From the NCBI GenBank assembly GCA_964517265.1, contig CAZFBS010000030.1, positions 1 through 37,703 of the forward strand: 37,703 bases of DNA, written 5' to 3'. The notes beneath the pieces were generated by a model. That model was not told where the DNA came from. It worked only from the letters and a program-made list of their open reading frames with translations, and did no database searches. Both the position numbers and the translations under genes were made by a program. The stretch is from REEP01 sp964517265. GTDB lineage: Bacteria > Pseudomonadota > Alphaproteobacteria > Rhodospirillales > Defluviicoccaceae. Numbering within the stretch: the stretch's first letter is position 1; every line of letters starts with the position of its first letter. Of this stretch, positions 25,542 to 33,827 are shown one piece after another.

Positions 25542-25589
25542 ACCTACGGTGTTCCGTAGGTTGCCGATTACCGCCTAACTGGAAGGCGG
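25541..25589 (+). promoter_or_regulatory. Two successive intercistronic hairpins
   Basis: AACCTACGG (25541-25549) and CCGTAGGTT (25554-25562) make a perfect 9-bp stem with a TGTT loop directly after the small membrane gene. A second stem, CCGCC (25571-25575) with GGCGG (25585-25589), would include part of the purine-rich ribosome-binding site of mrpE. There is no T-run, so I suggest mRNA processing, stability or translational control rather than termination. Confidence 0.5.
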
Positions 25590-25590
25590 C

Positions 25591-26172
25591 ATGTCACCCG
25601 GTCAAGGTTGTGCGGCAATGCCCCTGGTCACGGGTAGAAAATATGCCCTCGCGCGCTCGGCATTCGGGCGCGGTTTTTTTCTGGCTGTTCTTTGGTGGAT
25701 CCTCAGTGAGGGGGAGGCGGCCAGCTGGGGGATCGGTGCCATCACTGTCGTGATTGCGACGGCGGTGAGCCTTGCCCTGTCGCCCTCACCGCTGCCCCGG
25801 GTCCGCCTGTTGCCGCTGCTCCGCTTTGTGCCCTTCTTCATCGTCAAGTCTTTCCTTGGCGGTGTCGACATGGTGCGGCGGGCATGCCTGCCGGTGGTGA
25901 ACGTGGCGCCAGCGATAAAAACATGCCGCTTGGCCAAGATGACGGTTGCCGAACGAGTCACTTTCACCATCATTTTCGGTCTTTTCCCAGGGACGCTCTC
26001 GGTGCGCCTGGAGGGGGAGACGCTGAGGTTTCATGTGCTCGATGAGGCAATGCCGGTGATGGAAGAGATCGCTGCGCTTGAGCAGCGGCTTGCTCCCATC
26101 TTCGGCCGGACGTCGGGAAAGGGTGCTTCCGAGCATCAAGTGACGGAACGCAGCACCGGAGGCGAGCAATGA
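25591..26172 (+). CDS. mrpE: MrpE/MnhE-like antiporter subunit
   Basis: Membrane subunit of the multisubunit cation/proton antiporter; about 193 residues. Markers include FFLAVLWWILSEG near the N-terminus, PLLRFVPFFIVKSFLGGVDMVRRACLP and the end block ERVTFTIIFGLFPGTLSVRLEGETLRFHVLD, all typical of MnhE. ATG 25591 follows GGAAGG closely; ATG 25618 (PLVTGRK) with AAGG ten bases upstream is an alternative start. It overlaps the next gene by 4 bases. Confidence 0.92.
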   Translation: MSPGQGCAAMPLVTGRKYALARSAFGRGFFLAVLWWILSEGEAASWGIGAITVVIATAVSLALSPSPLPRVRLLPLLRFVPFFIVKSFLGGVDMVRRACLPVVNVAPAIKTCRLAKMTVAERVTFTIIFGLFPGTLSVRLEGETLRFHVLDEAMPVMEEIAALEQRLAPIFGRTSGKGASEHQVTERSTGGEQ

Positions 26173-26447
26173 TCGACACCGTTTATATCGGTATCTCGAT
26201 CTTTCTGCTTCTCAACATCCTTGTTGGCTCTGCGCGCACCCTAAAAGGCCCCGGGCTGACCGATCGGATCATGACCGCCCAACTGTTCGGTACCCTTGGC
26301 GTCGCCATTCTGCTCGTACTGGCCCAACTTCTCGATCGGCCCGCGCTACGCGATGTTGGGCTCCTCTTCGCACTGCTGGGGGCGGTTGCAGTGGTGGCAT
26401 TTATTAGCCACGCTTGGCGGCCGGCGGAGCCGGAGGAGAGCGCGTGA
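26169..26447 (+). CDS. mrpF: MrpF/MnhF-like antiporter subunit
   Basis: 92 residues, three membrane helices. GPGLTDRIMTAQLFGTLGVAILLVLAQ matches the MrpF signature (P-D-R in the loop). Expected inner-membrane location in the antiporter complex. ATG 26169 lies inside the end of mrpE (ATGA overlap), and its stop overlaps the mrpG start. Confidence 0.93.
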   Translation: MIDTVYIGISIFLLLNILVGSARTLKGPGLTDRIMTAQLFGTLGVAILLVLAQLLDRPALRDVGLLFALLGAVAVVAFISHAWRPAEPEESA

Positions 26448-26746
26448 ACGTGCTGGATCTGATGACCGCCGCCCTGCTGGTCGTCGGTGCCGCGTTCTTT
26501 GCCGGCGGAACCCTGGGGATCATCCGGTTCCCGGATAGTCTGTCACGGCTCCATGCCCTCGCCAAGGCCGACAATCTCGGACTTGGCTTCGTTGTCGCCG
26601 GACTGGTCTTGCAGGCGGCAACCTTCGCAGCGGCCGGCAAGCTCATTCTCATCTGGATCATCGCGATGATCGCAGGCTCCAGCGGCAGCTATCTTGTTGC
26701 GCGGCACACGCTGCAGCACTCGGAAGATCGGGAGGTACAATCCTGA
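26444..26746 (+). CDS. mrpG: MrpG/MnhG-like antiporter subunit
   Basis: 100 residues, three membrane helices. GGTLGIIRFPDSLSRLHALAKADNLGLG is the MnhG signature. The GTG at 26444 overlaps the mrpF stop (GTGA) and is preferred over an upstream in-frame ATG at 26414 deep inside mrpF. It overlaps or abuts the next gene. Confidence 0.92.
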   Translation: MNVLDLMTAALLVVGAAFFAGGTLGIIRFPDSLSRLHALAKADNLGLGFVVAGLVLQAATFAAAGKLILIWIIAMIAGSSGSYLVARHTLQHSEDREVQS

Positions 26747-27777
26747 TCACCCTGACGTTGTTACTTGACGCAACGGTCGCCGCCGGCCTCGTCTTTCTTG
26801 CCTGGAACAGCCTGCGGGCACCCCATCTGTTTACGGCGGTGGTGTTGTTCATCGCCTTCGGCTTGTTGATGGCACTGGCCTGGGTGCGCCTTGATGCCAA
26901 CGACATCGCTCTTGCCGAGGCGGCGATCGGCGCTGGAATAACCGGTGCATTGCTGCTCGACGCACTCGGCCACGTTGCCGCCGACCCCCGCGCGCGGAAA
27001 GGTACGGCTCCAGACGCCGCAACCTTATCCTCTTCTGCCCCGGGAGGCTTATCCCGATCCGCGTTTCGGTACGCTACGCTCAAGAGTGCCGAGCGTCGTG
27101 GCAGGCGGTTGCTGGCGGCGGTGATGGTGCTGCTCGCGGCGGTTATCGTCTTAAGTCTCTGGACCATGCCCAAAGGGAGGGCGCTCGGCGAAGCGGTCTT
27201 TACCGCTCTGGAGCGTCATCCCGTCGCCAATCCCGTGACTGCCGTCCTCCTCGACTACCGTGCGTATGACACTTTCCTGGAGATGGGGGTGCTGGCGCTG
27301 GCCGCGCTGGGCGCCATTCTGTTGAAGGCACAGATTCTGCGCCATCCTCGCGCCGAGCCGCCGACCGGGGGCAGCTTCATCCTGACGGTTTTTGCCAAGG
27401 GACTGGTGCCGTTGATGGTTCTGATGGCCGGATATCTGCTCTGGGCGGGAGCTGCGCGCTCGGGTGGCGCCTTTCCCGCCGGAGCGCTCCTTGGCGCGAG
27501 TGCCGTCCTGCTGTTCCTGGCGGGCATCGGTCGCGAATCGATCGTCGATGGTGATCGCACCCGCTTTGTTATCGCGCTCGGCCTGCTCTGCTTTATCGCC
27601 GCCGGCGCCATTACCCTGATGGCCGGGCGCGCCTTTCTCCAGTGGGGCGAGGGGTGGACCTATGCCGCCGTTCTCGCCATCGAGGCGGCGCTGACTGTCT
27701 CGATCGGGGGCGTGCTGGCCCTGCTTTACGGAGCTTCCGCCAAGGTTCCGCTGGGCACCATGGAGAGGCCGCAATGA
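26743..27777 (+). CDS. Fusion of MrpA C-terminal (MbhD/MbhE-like) part with MrpB
   Basis: About 344 residues, all membrane. Residues 1-80 resemble DUF4040/MbhD (TVAAGLVFLAWNSLRAPHLF, then LAWVRLDANDIALAEAAIGAGITGALLLDAL). Residues 110-190 resemble MbhE, the MrpA tail (NPVTAVLLDYRAYDTFLEMGVLALAALGA). Residues 200-340 resemble MrpB (SFILTVFAKGLVPLMVLMAGYLLWAG). The antiporter part of MrpA is absent here and is encoded further downstream. Start: CTG 26743 overlaps the mrpG stop as CTGA and lies seven bases after GGAGG; the nearest standard start is TTG 26758, with too long a spacing. The gene stop overlaps mrpC (ATGA). Confidence 0.85.
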   Translation: MITLTLLLDATVAAGLVFLAWNSLRAPHLFTAVVLFIAFGLLMALAWVRLDANDIALAEAAIGAGITGALLLDALGHVAADPRARKGTAPDAATLSSSAPGGLSRSAFRYATLKSAERRGRRLLAAVMVLLAAVIVLSLWTMPKGRALGEAVFTALERHPVANPVTAVLLDYRAYDTFLEMGVLALAALGAILLKAQILRHPRAEPPTGGSFILTVFAKGLVPLMVLMAGYLLWAGAARSGGAFPAGALLGASAVLLFLAGIGRESIVDGDRTRFVIALGLLCFIAAGAITLMAGRAFLQWGEGWTYAAVLAIEAALTVSIGGVLALLYGASAKVPLGTMERPQ

Positions 27778-28142
27778 AAGGGGCCGATCCGCACGTCGTT
27801 CTTTATGCCTTTGCCGCCATCGTTCTCGTCGTTGTCGCCGTTTGGGCCTTTATCGTCCACGCCAATCTGCTGCGGCGAATCATGGCATTCAATGTGCTCG
27901 GCGCTGGTGTTTTTCTGCTGCTGGTCGCGATCGCCCGGCGCGTACCGGGCGACACACCGGATCCCGTTCCTCATGCAATGGTGCTGACCGGCATTGTGGT
28001 CGCCGTCAGTGCCACCGCGTTCGCGCTCGTCTTGCTGCGCCGGATCTACGATGCGACCGGAAGGTTGATCCTGCCCGAGGACGATCCAGACGACATACCG
28101 CATGACGGGCCTGACAACGGTCCTGATACTCATCACGCGTGA
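27774..28142 (+). CDS. mrpC: MrpC/MnhC-like antiporter subunit
   Basis: 122 residues, three helices, homologous to NuoK/MnhC. FIVHANLLRRIMAFNVLGAGVFLLLVAIARR and PHAMVLTGIVVAVSATAFALVLLRRIYD are the family signatures. The C-terminal tail is unusually acidic (about residues 103-122: ED, DPDDI, DGPDNGPD and two His). It starts by ATGA overlap and its stop overlaps the next GTG. Confidence 0.93.
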   Translation: MKGADPHVVLYAFAAIVLVVVAVWAFIVHANLLRRIMAFNVLGAGVFLLLVAIARRVPGDTPDPVPHAMVLTGIVVAVSATAFALVLLRRIYDATGRLILPEDDPDDIPHDGPDNGPDTHHA

Positions 28143-31100
28143 ACGGCACTCTCGTGAGTGCGCAAACGTCTCTTCTCCTTGTCGTTCTGACTCCGCTCGT
28201 GGCCGCGCTCATTGCCCTGTTTGCTCGCGATCGTGTGCTGGCATGGGTGCATGGAATTGCCGTCCCTGCCAACCTGGCGCCGGCCATTGCAGTCGCGACC
28301 CTCGTCGGCCAGCAGGGTCCGCAGCGCTACGCTATCGGCGGCTGGGGTGCGCCGCTCGGGATAGACTTGGCCGCCGATGGGACCACCGCCGTGCTCTTGT
28401 TGCTGACCGCCGTGATTGCGGCTGGCGGCTCCATCTACGCACGCTTTTATCCCGGGCCGCTTGAGCCGGCGGGACGGCTGGGGCGGCCGTTGTTCTGGCC
28501 ACTGTGGTATTTTCTATGGGCGTCGCTGAACGCCCTGTTTGTCTCCTCCGATATCTTTAATCTCTACATCGCCCTGGAATTGATCACGCTCGCCGCCGTC
28601 CTTCTGGTGGCGCAGACCGGCGAGCGGCCGGTCCTCACCGCCGCCCTCCGCTATCTCCTCGCTGCACTGTTCGGCTCGCTGCTGTATCTCCTGGGCGTCG
28701 CACTTCTGTATGGAGCGGTGGGCGTTCTCGACCTTGCCTTGATCGCCGAGCAGCGGCCGTCCGGCCCGTCGGTGTGGGCGGCGGCGGCGTTGATGACCGT
28801 CGGCTTGTTGCTGAAGACAGCGTTGTTCCCGTTTCACTTCTGGCTGCCCCCCGCTCATTCCGATGCGGCCTCGCCGGTCAGTGCGCTGCTATCGGGCATT
28901 GTCCTGAAGGCGTGGTTCTACCTCCAGGTACGCCTCTGGATGGGGCCCTTTGCCGAACTCCTTGAGACGGTGCAGGTCGGACTGTTGTTTGGTCTGCTTG
29001 GCTCCGGCGCGATCGTGTGGGGCTCGCTGCAGGCGTGGTGTCAGCAGCGCCTCAAGCTGATCATCGCCTACTCGACGCTGGCACAGATCGGCTACGTTTT
29101 CTTGTTCTTCCCCTTGTTCTCCGCAGCGTCGGCGACTGCCTGGAACGGCGCTTTCTACCACGTCATTGCCCATGGCTGCGCAAAGGCGGCAAGCTTCCTT
29201 GCCGTCGGCAATATCCTGTATGCTCTCCAATCGGATCGTATTGACGATATCACCGGACTTGGCCGTCATCTCCGGATGAGCCTGTCCGCTCTCGCGCTGG
29301 CCGGCGTCAGCTTGATCGGCCTGCCCCCTTCCGGCGGCTTCGTCGCCAAGTGGCTGTTGCTCCAGGCTGCCATCCTCGGCGGGATGTGGCACTGGGTGAT
29401 CGTGATCAATGTCGGCAGCGTTCTTGCGGCGGTCTATATCTTCCGCATTCTCGGCGCGGCGATGGTCGCGCCGGCCGATGGCCCAGTATCGTTGCGACCG
29501 GTGCCGAAGCCCTTGGAAGTGACGGCGCTGGCGCTGGCGTTCGTTGCGATCCTGCTTGGCGTCGTCCCCGCGCCGATCCTCGACCTGCTCGCCGTGGGCG
29601 TGCCCTTTGATATCGCACCTGCCTTCGATCGTGTTCAGGCGGAAGGATTCTGGCTGCCGATCCTGATTCTGTTCGGTTCCTCGCTCACCGGCATCGCGAC
29701 GTTTTTTGTCGCCGAAGAGCAGACGCGTCTGCGCACGGTGTTGAACCTGTTCGGCGCGGTTTTGAACCTTGGGCTGGTCACGGTTCTGCTGGTCGGGGTT
29801 TATCATGGCTATTCCTACGAATCGCGACTTCCTTTTTTCTGGGGCCTCGACCTCGTCCTCCGTGCCGATCCGCTGTCGCTTCAGTTTCTCGCCCTTTCCG
29901 CCGGTCTTTGGTTCCTGACCACGATTTATGCCATCGGCTATCTAGAGAATGCGCCCGATCGCAGCCGGTTCTTCGGGTTTTTCAGTCTTGCGGTAATGGC
30001 GTCCACCGGCATCGCTTTCTCCGGCAACCTTCTGACGTTCCTCGTGTTTTATGAGATGCTGACGCTGGCGACGTATCCGCTGGTGGTTCACCGCGGAACT
30101 CCGCGCTCGCTTGCCGCCGGGCGGAAGTACCTGATCTACACCATCGGCGGCGGCGCCGCGCTTCTTCTCGGCACCGTCTGGTTCCACGCCATCGGTGGTG
30201 ATCTCGAATTCAATCCTGCCAGTCGGGTCGCGGAACTAGGGCTGGAGCATCCCATCGCGCTCGTAGTGATCTTTACGCTGTTGATCAGTGGCCTGGGGGT
30301 GAAAGCGGCCCTCGTGCCGCTGCATGGATGGCTGCCGAGCGCGATGGTGGCGCCGGCGCCGGTCAGCGCCCTGCTTCACGCTGTGGCGGTGGTCAAGGCC
30401 GGCGTCTTCGGGATCATCCGCGTGCTTTATGACGTTTTCGGCATCCAATCGTCGGCAGATCTCGGCGGCACGGGCGTGCTCGCTACCATCGCCGGGGCGA
30501 CCATTATCTACGGGTCCTTGCGGGCGCTGGCTCAGGACGAAATCAAGCGTCGGCTTGCCTTTTCCACCGTAAGCCAATTGTCCTACATCGTGCTGGGGGC
30601 CGCTATCGGCGGCCCGCTCGGGACCATCGGCGCGATCGTTCACATCGTCCACCAGGGACTGATGAAAATCACGCTGTTCTTTTGTGCGGGCAACCTCGCC
30701 GAGGTATTCGGGATTCATAGCGTCCACGAGGTCGATGGCATCGGGCGGAGGATGCCGTGGACGATGGCGGCGTTCACCATTGCCGCCCTCGGCATGATCG
30801 GACTACCGCCGTTCGCCGGGTTCATCAGCAAATGGTATCTTGCCGGTGGCGCCATCGACGATGGCGCTTGGTGGGCGATTGGCGTTCTGGTCGCAAGCAG
30901 CGCGCTGAACGCGGCCTACTTCCTTCCCATTGTCTATGCGGCATGGTTTCGTCCCCTCGCCCATCGTGCGCCGCCGCTGCGCCAAGCCGGGGCATGGTTG
31001 ATCGCCCCGCCACTGATCACCGCAGCGCTCACCATCGCCGCCGGTCTGTTCGCCGCCTCGATCGTCAGCCCGCTGCAATGGGCGGAGATCATTGCCGAGC

Positions 31101-31180
31101 GCACCTATTATGGCATTGCACCGACGCCCGTACCGCCGCCCGAACCATCGCCCGACGGCGGCTTCTTGGATTCGAACTGA
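28139..31180 (+). CDS. Fused double antiporter subunit (MrpD/NuoL-M-N-type, two modules)
   Basis: 1013 residues made of two complete proton-antiporter (NuoL/M/N, MrpA/D) modules in one chain. Module 1 (about 1-480): TM5 Glu147 in IALELITLA, TM7 Lys226 in LLLKTALFPFHFWLPPAH, then IVLKAWFYL and the GCAKA Lys349. Module 2 (about 540-1000): Glu639 in FYEMLTLATYPLV, Lys722 in GVKAALVPLHGWLPSAM, Lys753, and Lys843 in GLMKITLFFCA. All key charged residues of an active channel appear present in both. Start is GTG overlapping the mrpC stop. Canonical Mrp has these modules as separate MrpA and MrpD. The chain may serve as a pre-assembled pair in the membrane arm. It lies before a third module. Confidence 0.93.
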   Translation: MNGTLVSAQTSLLLVVLTPLVAALIALFARDRVLAWVHGIAVPANLAPAIAVATLVGQQGPQRYAIGGWGAPLGIDLAADGTTAVLLLLTAVIAAGGSIYARFYPGPLEPAGRLGRPLFWPLWYFLWASLNALFVSSDIFNLYIALELITLAAVLLVAQTGERPVLTAALRYLLAALFGSLLYLLGVALLYGAVGVLDLALIAEQRPSGPSVWAAAALMTVGLLLKTALFPFHFWLPPAHSDAASPVSALLSGIVLKAWFYLQVRLWMGPFAELLETVQVGLLFGLLGSGAIVWGSLQAWCQQRLKLIIAYSTLAQIGYVFLFFPLFSAASATAWNGAFYHVIAHGCAKAASFLAVGNILYALQSDRIDDITGLGRHLRMSLSALALAGVSLIGLPPSGGFVAKWLLLQAAILGGMWHWVIVINVGSVLAAVYIFRILGAAMVAPADGPVSLRPVPKPLEVTALALAFVAILLGVVPAPILDLLAVGVPFDIAPAFDRVQAEGFWLPILILFGSSLTGIATFFVAEEQTRLRTVLNLFGAVLNLGLVTVLLVGVYHGYSYESRLPFFWGLDLVLRADPLSLQFLALSAGLWFLTTIYAIGYLENAPDRSRFFGFFSLAVMASTGIAFSGNLLTFLVFYEMLTLATYPLVVHRGTPRSLAAGRKYLIYTIGGGAALLLGTVWFHAIGGDLEFNPASRVAELGLEHPIALVVIFTLLISGLGVKAALVPLHGWLPSAMVAPAPVSALLHAVAVVKAGVFGIIRVLYDVFGIQSSADLGGTGVLATIAGATIIYGSLRALAQDEIKRRLAFSTVSQLSYIVLGAAIGGPLGTIGAIVHIVHQGLMKITLFFCAGNLAEVFGIHSVHEVDGIGRRMPWTMAAFTIAALGMIGLPPFAGFISKWYLAGGAIDDGAWWAIGVLVASSALNAAYFLPIVYAAWFRPLAHRAPPLRQAGAWLIAPPLITAALTIAAGLFAASIVSPLQWAEIIAERTYYGIAPTPVPPPEPSPDGGFLDSN

Positions 31181-31181
31181 C

Positions 31182-32924
31182 GTGAACGTCCTTACCTCGG
31201 CTGTGCTCCTGCTGACACTGATCCTGCCACCGGCTCTTGCCGTACTGCTGGCGTTCCGCGCGAGCCGAGCCGTTGCACTGGCACTGGCGCCCTGGGCAGC
31301 CTTGCCGGCTTTCATCGTCGCCGTTGCCGGCTGGCCCGAAGAGGTCATCGAAATCGAGGGGCTTCTCCTCGGCGCCGCTTTCGGCATGGATACGCTCAAT
31401 CGGCCGTTTCTGCTACTGACGGCAGCACTGTGGCTGGCCGGCGGGACCTTTGCGCGCGCCTATCACCAGGGGGATCCAAAGCGGGTGCAACTGTTTGCGT
31501 TTCACCTCGTCACTCTCACCGGCAACATTGGCCTCGTCCTCGCCCGCGATGCAGTGTTCTTTTACCTCTTCTTCATCATCATGAGTTTTGCTGCTTTCGG
31601 GCTGATCGTTCATGCGGCCACCCCTGAGGCTCGGCGCGCCGGCCGCGTCTATCTCGTTCTGATCATTCTTGGCGAGGCGATGTTGCTGCCAGGATTGTGG
31701 ATGGCGGTGGCGGGGGCCGCATCGCTCAGCCTTGTCGATGTCGCGGCCAATGTCGACGACCGCGGCGGCCTGACCATCCTGTTGCTGGCCGCCGGATTCG
31801 GCGTCAAGGCCGGGGTGGTGCCGTTGCATGTGTGGCTGCCGCTCGCCCATCCGGTCGCCCCGACGCCAGCGAGCGCCATGCTGTCCGGCGCCATGATCAA
31901 GGCAGGCGTTCTCGGCTGGGTCGGTTTCCTGCCGTTGGGTCTCGGCAGCTACCCGGGCTACGCACTGCTGTTCATCGTCGTCGGCGTGTCCGCCACCTTC
32001 TATGGTGCCGTGCTCGGCGTACTGCAGGGGAAGGCGAAAGCGGTCCTGGCCTACTCCAGCATCAGCCAGATGGGGCTGATGACGACAGCTGTGGGCATCG
32101 GCTTCCTGGGGCCGGAGCAGTGGCCGGTTGCGGCGGTGGCGGTCACCGTCTACGCCTTGCACCATGCGCTGGCCAAGGGCGCCCTCTTCCTCGGTGTCGG
32201 CATTGTCGAGAACGCGGAGAGCAGGCGGGCCCGCCGCGCGGCCTTCGCTTTGCTTTTGGTACCGGCACTGGCCCTGGCCGGTGCGCCGCTGACCAGCGGA
32301 TTGATCGCCAAGACCGTGCTCAAGGACGCCGTGGCGGTACTGCCGGCGGCATGGTACGAACCCCTTGCCGTCTTCCTTCCGCTGGCTGCGGTCGGCACTA
32401 CCCTGCTGATGGCGCAGTTTTTCTATGTCATGACGCGGACGCAAAGCCACCCGCGCCGGCCCGGTTTGTGGCCACCTTGGCTCGCCCTCATTGCCGCCAG
32501 CGTTCTTTTGGGCCTGACGCCTGTGATCGCCGGTGTGCCCGTCGCGGCCGCGGCGATCGGCGTCGGGGCGTGGTGGAGCAGTGTATGGCCTGTTGCCCTC
32601 GGTATTGGCGCGGCGCTCACGCTGCTTTGGCTTCGGCGGCAAAGGATGACAGCCCTCGATCCTGGCCGAAGACCACAAATTCCCCCGGGCGACATCCTCT
32701 GGCCTTTGATCCGGGCAGGGCAGGCGGTGTTGCGTGCCTTGCCGGCGCCGCCCACCGGCGACAACAACTGCGTGCGCAGCCTCGCCGGCCGGCGTACAGC
32801 GGCACGCACAGCCGCGTTTGCTTCTTTCGCGCGGGTGGAGACCATTATGGCCCGCTGGTCCTTCGTCGGCTCCGCCGTGGTGATCGCAGTACTGGTGGTC
32901 TTTCTGATGCTGGCGCGAGGATGA
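31182..32924 (+). CDS. Third antiporter-type subunit, lacking the TM5 Glu
   Basis: 580-residue membrane protein of the same proton-antiporter superfamily. The TM7 Lys209 (FGVKAGVVPLHVWLPLAHP) and Lys240 are kept, and AKAVLAYSSISQMGLM is typical. At the position of the essential TM5 Glu (VFYEML in the preceding protein) it has FFIIMS, Ile132. Start GTG 31182 lies one base after the previous stop. The C-terminal 90 residues include a Pro/Arg-rich soluble stretch and a last helix. It may be a structural or partly active module. It is the last gene of the operon. Confidence 0.92.
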   Translation: MNVLTSAVLLLTLILPPALAVLLAFRASRAVALALAPWAALPAFIVAVAGWPEEVIEIEGLLLGAAFGMDTLNRPFLLLTAALWLAGGTFARAYHQGDPKRVQLFAFHLVTLTGNIGLVLARDAVFFYLFFIIMSFAAFGLIVHAATPEARRAGRVYLVLIILGEAMLLPGLWMAVAGAASLSLVDVAANVDDRGGLTILLLAAGFGVKAGVVPLHVWLPLAHPVAPTPASAMLSGAMIKAGVLGWVGFLPLGLGSYPGYALLFIVVGVSATFYGAVLGVLQGKAKAVLAYSSISQMGLMTTAVGIGFLGPEQWPVAAVAVTVYALHHALAKGALFLGVGIVENAESRRARRAAFALLLVPALALAGAPLTSGLIAKTVLKDAVAVLPAAWYEPLAVFLPLAAVGTTLLMAQFFYVMTRTQSHPRRPGLWPPWLALIAASVLLGLTPVIAGVPVAAAAIGVGAWWSSVWPVALGIGAALTLLWLRRQRMTALDPGRRPQIPPGDILWPLIRAGQAVLRALPAPPTGDNNCVRSLAGRRTAARTAAFASFARVETIMARWSFVGSAVVIAVLVVFLMLARG

Positions 32925-32937
32925 ACCGGCGCGCCGT

Positions 32938-33456
32938 TCAGCTGTCGCGGCGGGCTTGGCCCCTCTTCACGAATTCCGACACACGGCCGATTTCCCTCGG
33001 ATCGACCTCGACGGTCTTGCGCCGACTGGGCTTCGGCTGCCCTGAATCATGGGCGGTCCGTCCCGGGTCCGGCTGGTGCCGAACCATGTTCGCGCGCTTC
33101 ATCGCCAACGCACGCCGGGCAAGAGCACCCTGGCTGGGCTTGTTTTCCGCCGCTTTGAGCCGCTCGGCGGCACGGTTGGCCCGCTTCAAGGCATTCGCCA
33201 AGATTTGTCTCTTGATCGATGTTCCGGTGTTGTCCTGCGCCGGGCGTGCCCCGCGCGGGGCGCCCTTGCCGCGCATTTCGCGGCGTTGCTGGTGGGCGAT
33301 ATCCCGGGCCTTGTCCCGATAGGTCCGGATACGCCGCACGATCTCTGCCAGTTCCTCCCGACCGAGCGTGCTGAGGTCTGGATAATGGGTCTTTTCCACC
33401 GCATCGAACTCGGCCTCGGTCAGCATTTTCTTCTCGGTGTTTCTCGGCACGCTCAT
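32938..33456 (-). CDS. Conserved basic protein of unknown function
   Basis: 172 residues, strongly basic and predicted soluble, without signal or membrane helix. Recurrent features are TEAEFDAVEKTHYPDLSTL, then REELAEIVRRIRTYRDKARDIA, RREMRGKGAPRGARPAQDNTGT and an Arg/Lys-rich C-terminus. I recall similar conserved hypotheticals in alphaproteobacteria; no function is assigned to them. GGGAGAA six bases upstream supports the ATG. The gene ends 13 bases past the end of the convergent antiporter operon. A nucleic-acid or nucleoid-binding role is possible from charge alone. Confidence 0.7.
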   Translation of the reverse strand: MSVPRNTEKKMLTEAEFDAVEKTHYPDLSTLGREELAEIVRRIRTYRDKARDIAHQQRREMRGKGAPRGARPAQDNTGTSIKRQILANALKRANRAAERLKAAENKPSQGALARRALAMKRANMVRHQPDPGRTAHDSGQPKPSRRKTVEVDPREIGRVSEFVKRGQARRDS

Positions 33457-33827
33457 ACGATTCTCCCGATTCTATCTGATGCCCGATACGTTCGCGCCCA
33501 CTTTGGTGCCGATAAACGCCGCGGCCTGGGTGGCCCGAATTCGAAGGTGGCACCTTCCGCTTGCATCCGCGCCAACTCGCGGGTATGGAGGCGCGAACTT
33601 TAAGGGTTCTGCCGGCTGATCGGAAGTCCTGGATCACTTTCCGGCATATGCGCGGAAATCCCCAGACGCAAGTCTGTGACCTTTCCGCAACAGAAAAGCT
33701 GCGCTCTTCGCCGTGGCACCATGCCGGTGTTCCGGATCTTCAGGGCTGCCGGTAATGATTTGTTTAACGACCTTGTGAATGATGGTGGATACGATCGAGG
33801 TCTCAACGGGTACGATAAAAGGTGACA
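33457..33827. other. Intergenic region upstream of fabD
   Basis: 371 bases with no supported gene; it presumably holds the divergent promoters of fabD and the basic protein. I did not find a strong promoter match, hairpin or repeat here. Confidence 0.5.

Noticed and set aside
25591..32924. Membrane-bound hydrogenase or complex I
   Set aside because: The gene order is Mbh-like, but no hydrogenase, NADH or iron-sulfur subunits are present; only antiporter-type membrane subunits are seen.
28139..32924. DAB/Mps-type bicarbonate uptake system
   Set aside because: That system needs a DUF2309 partner beside the NuoL-like protein, and none is in the window.
31697..33322. Long plus-strand frame overlapping the third antiporter gene
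   Set aside because: Arg/Gly/Pro-rich out-of-frame translation of a recognised gene.
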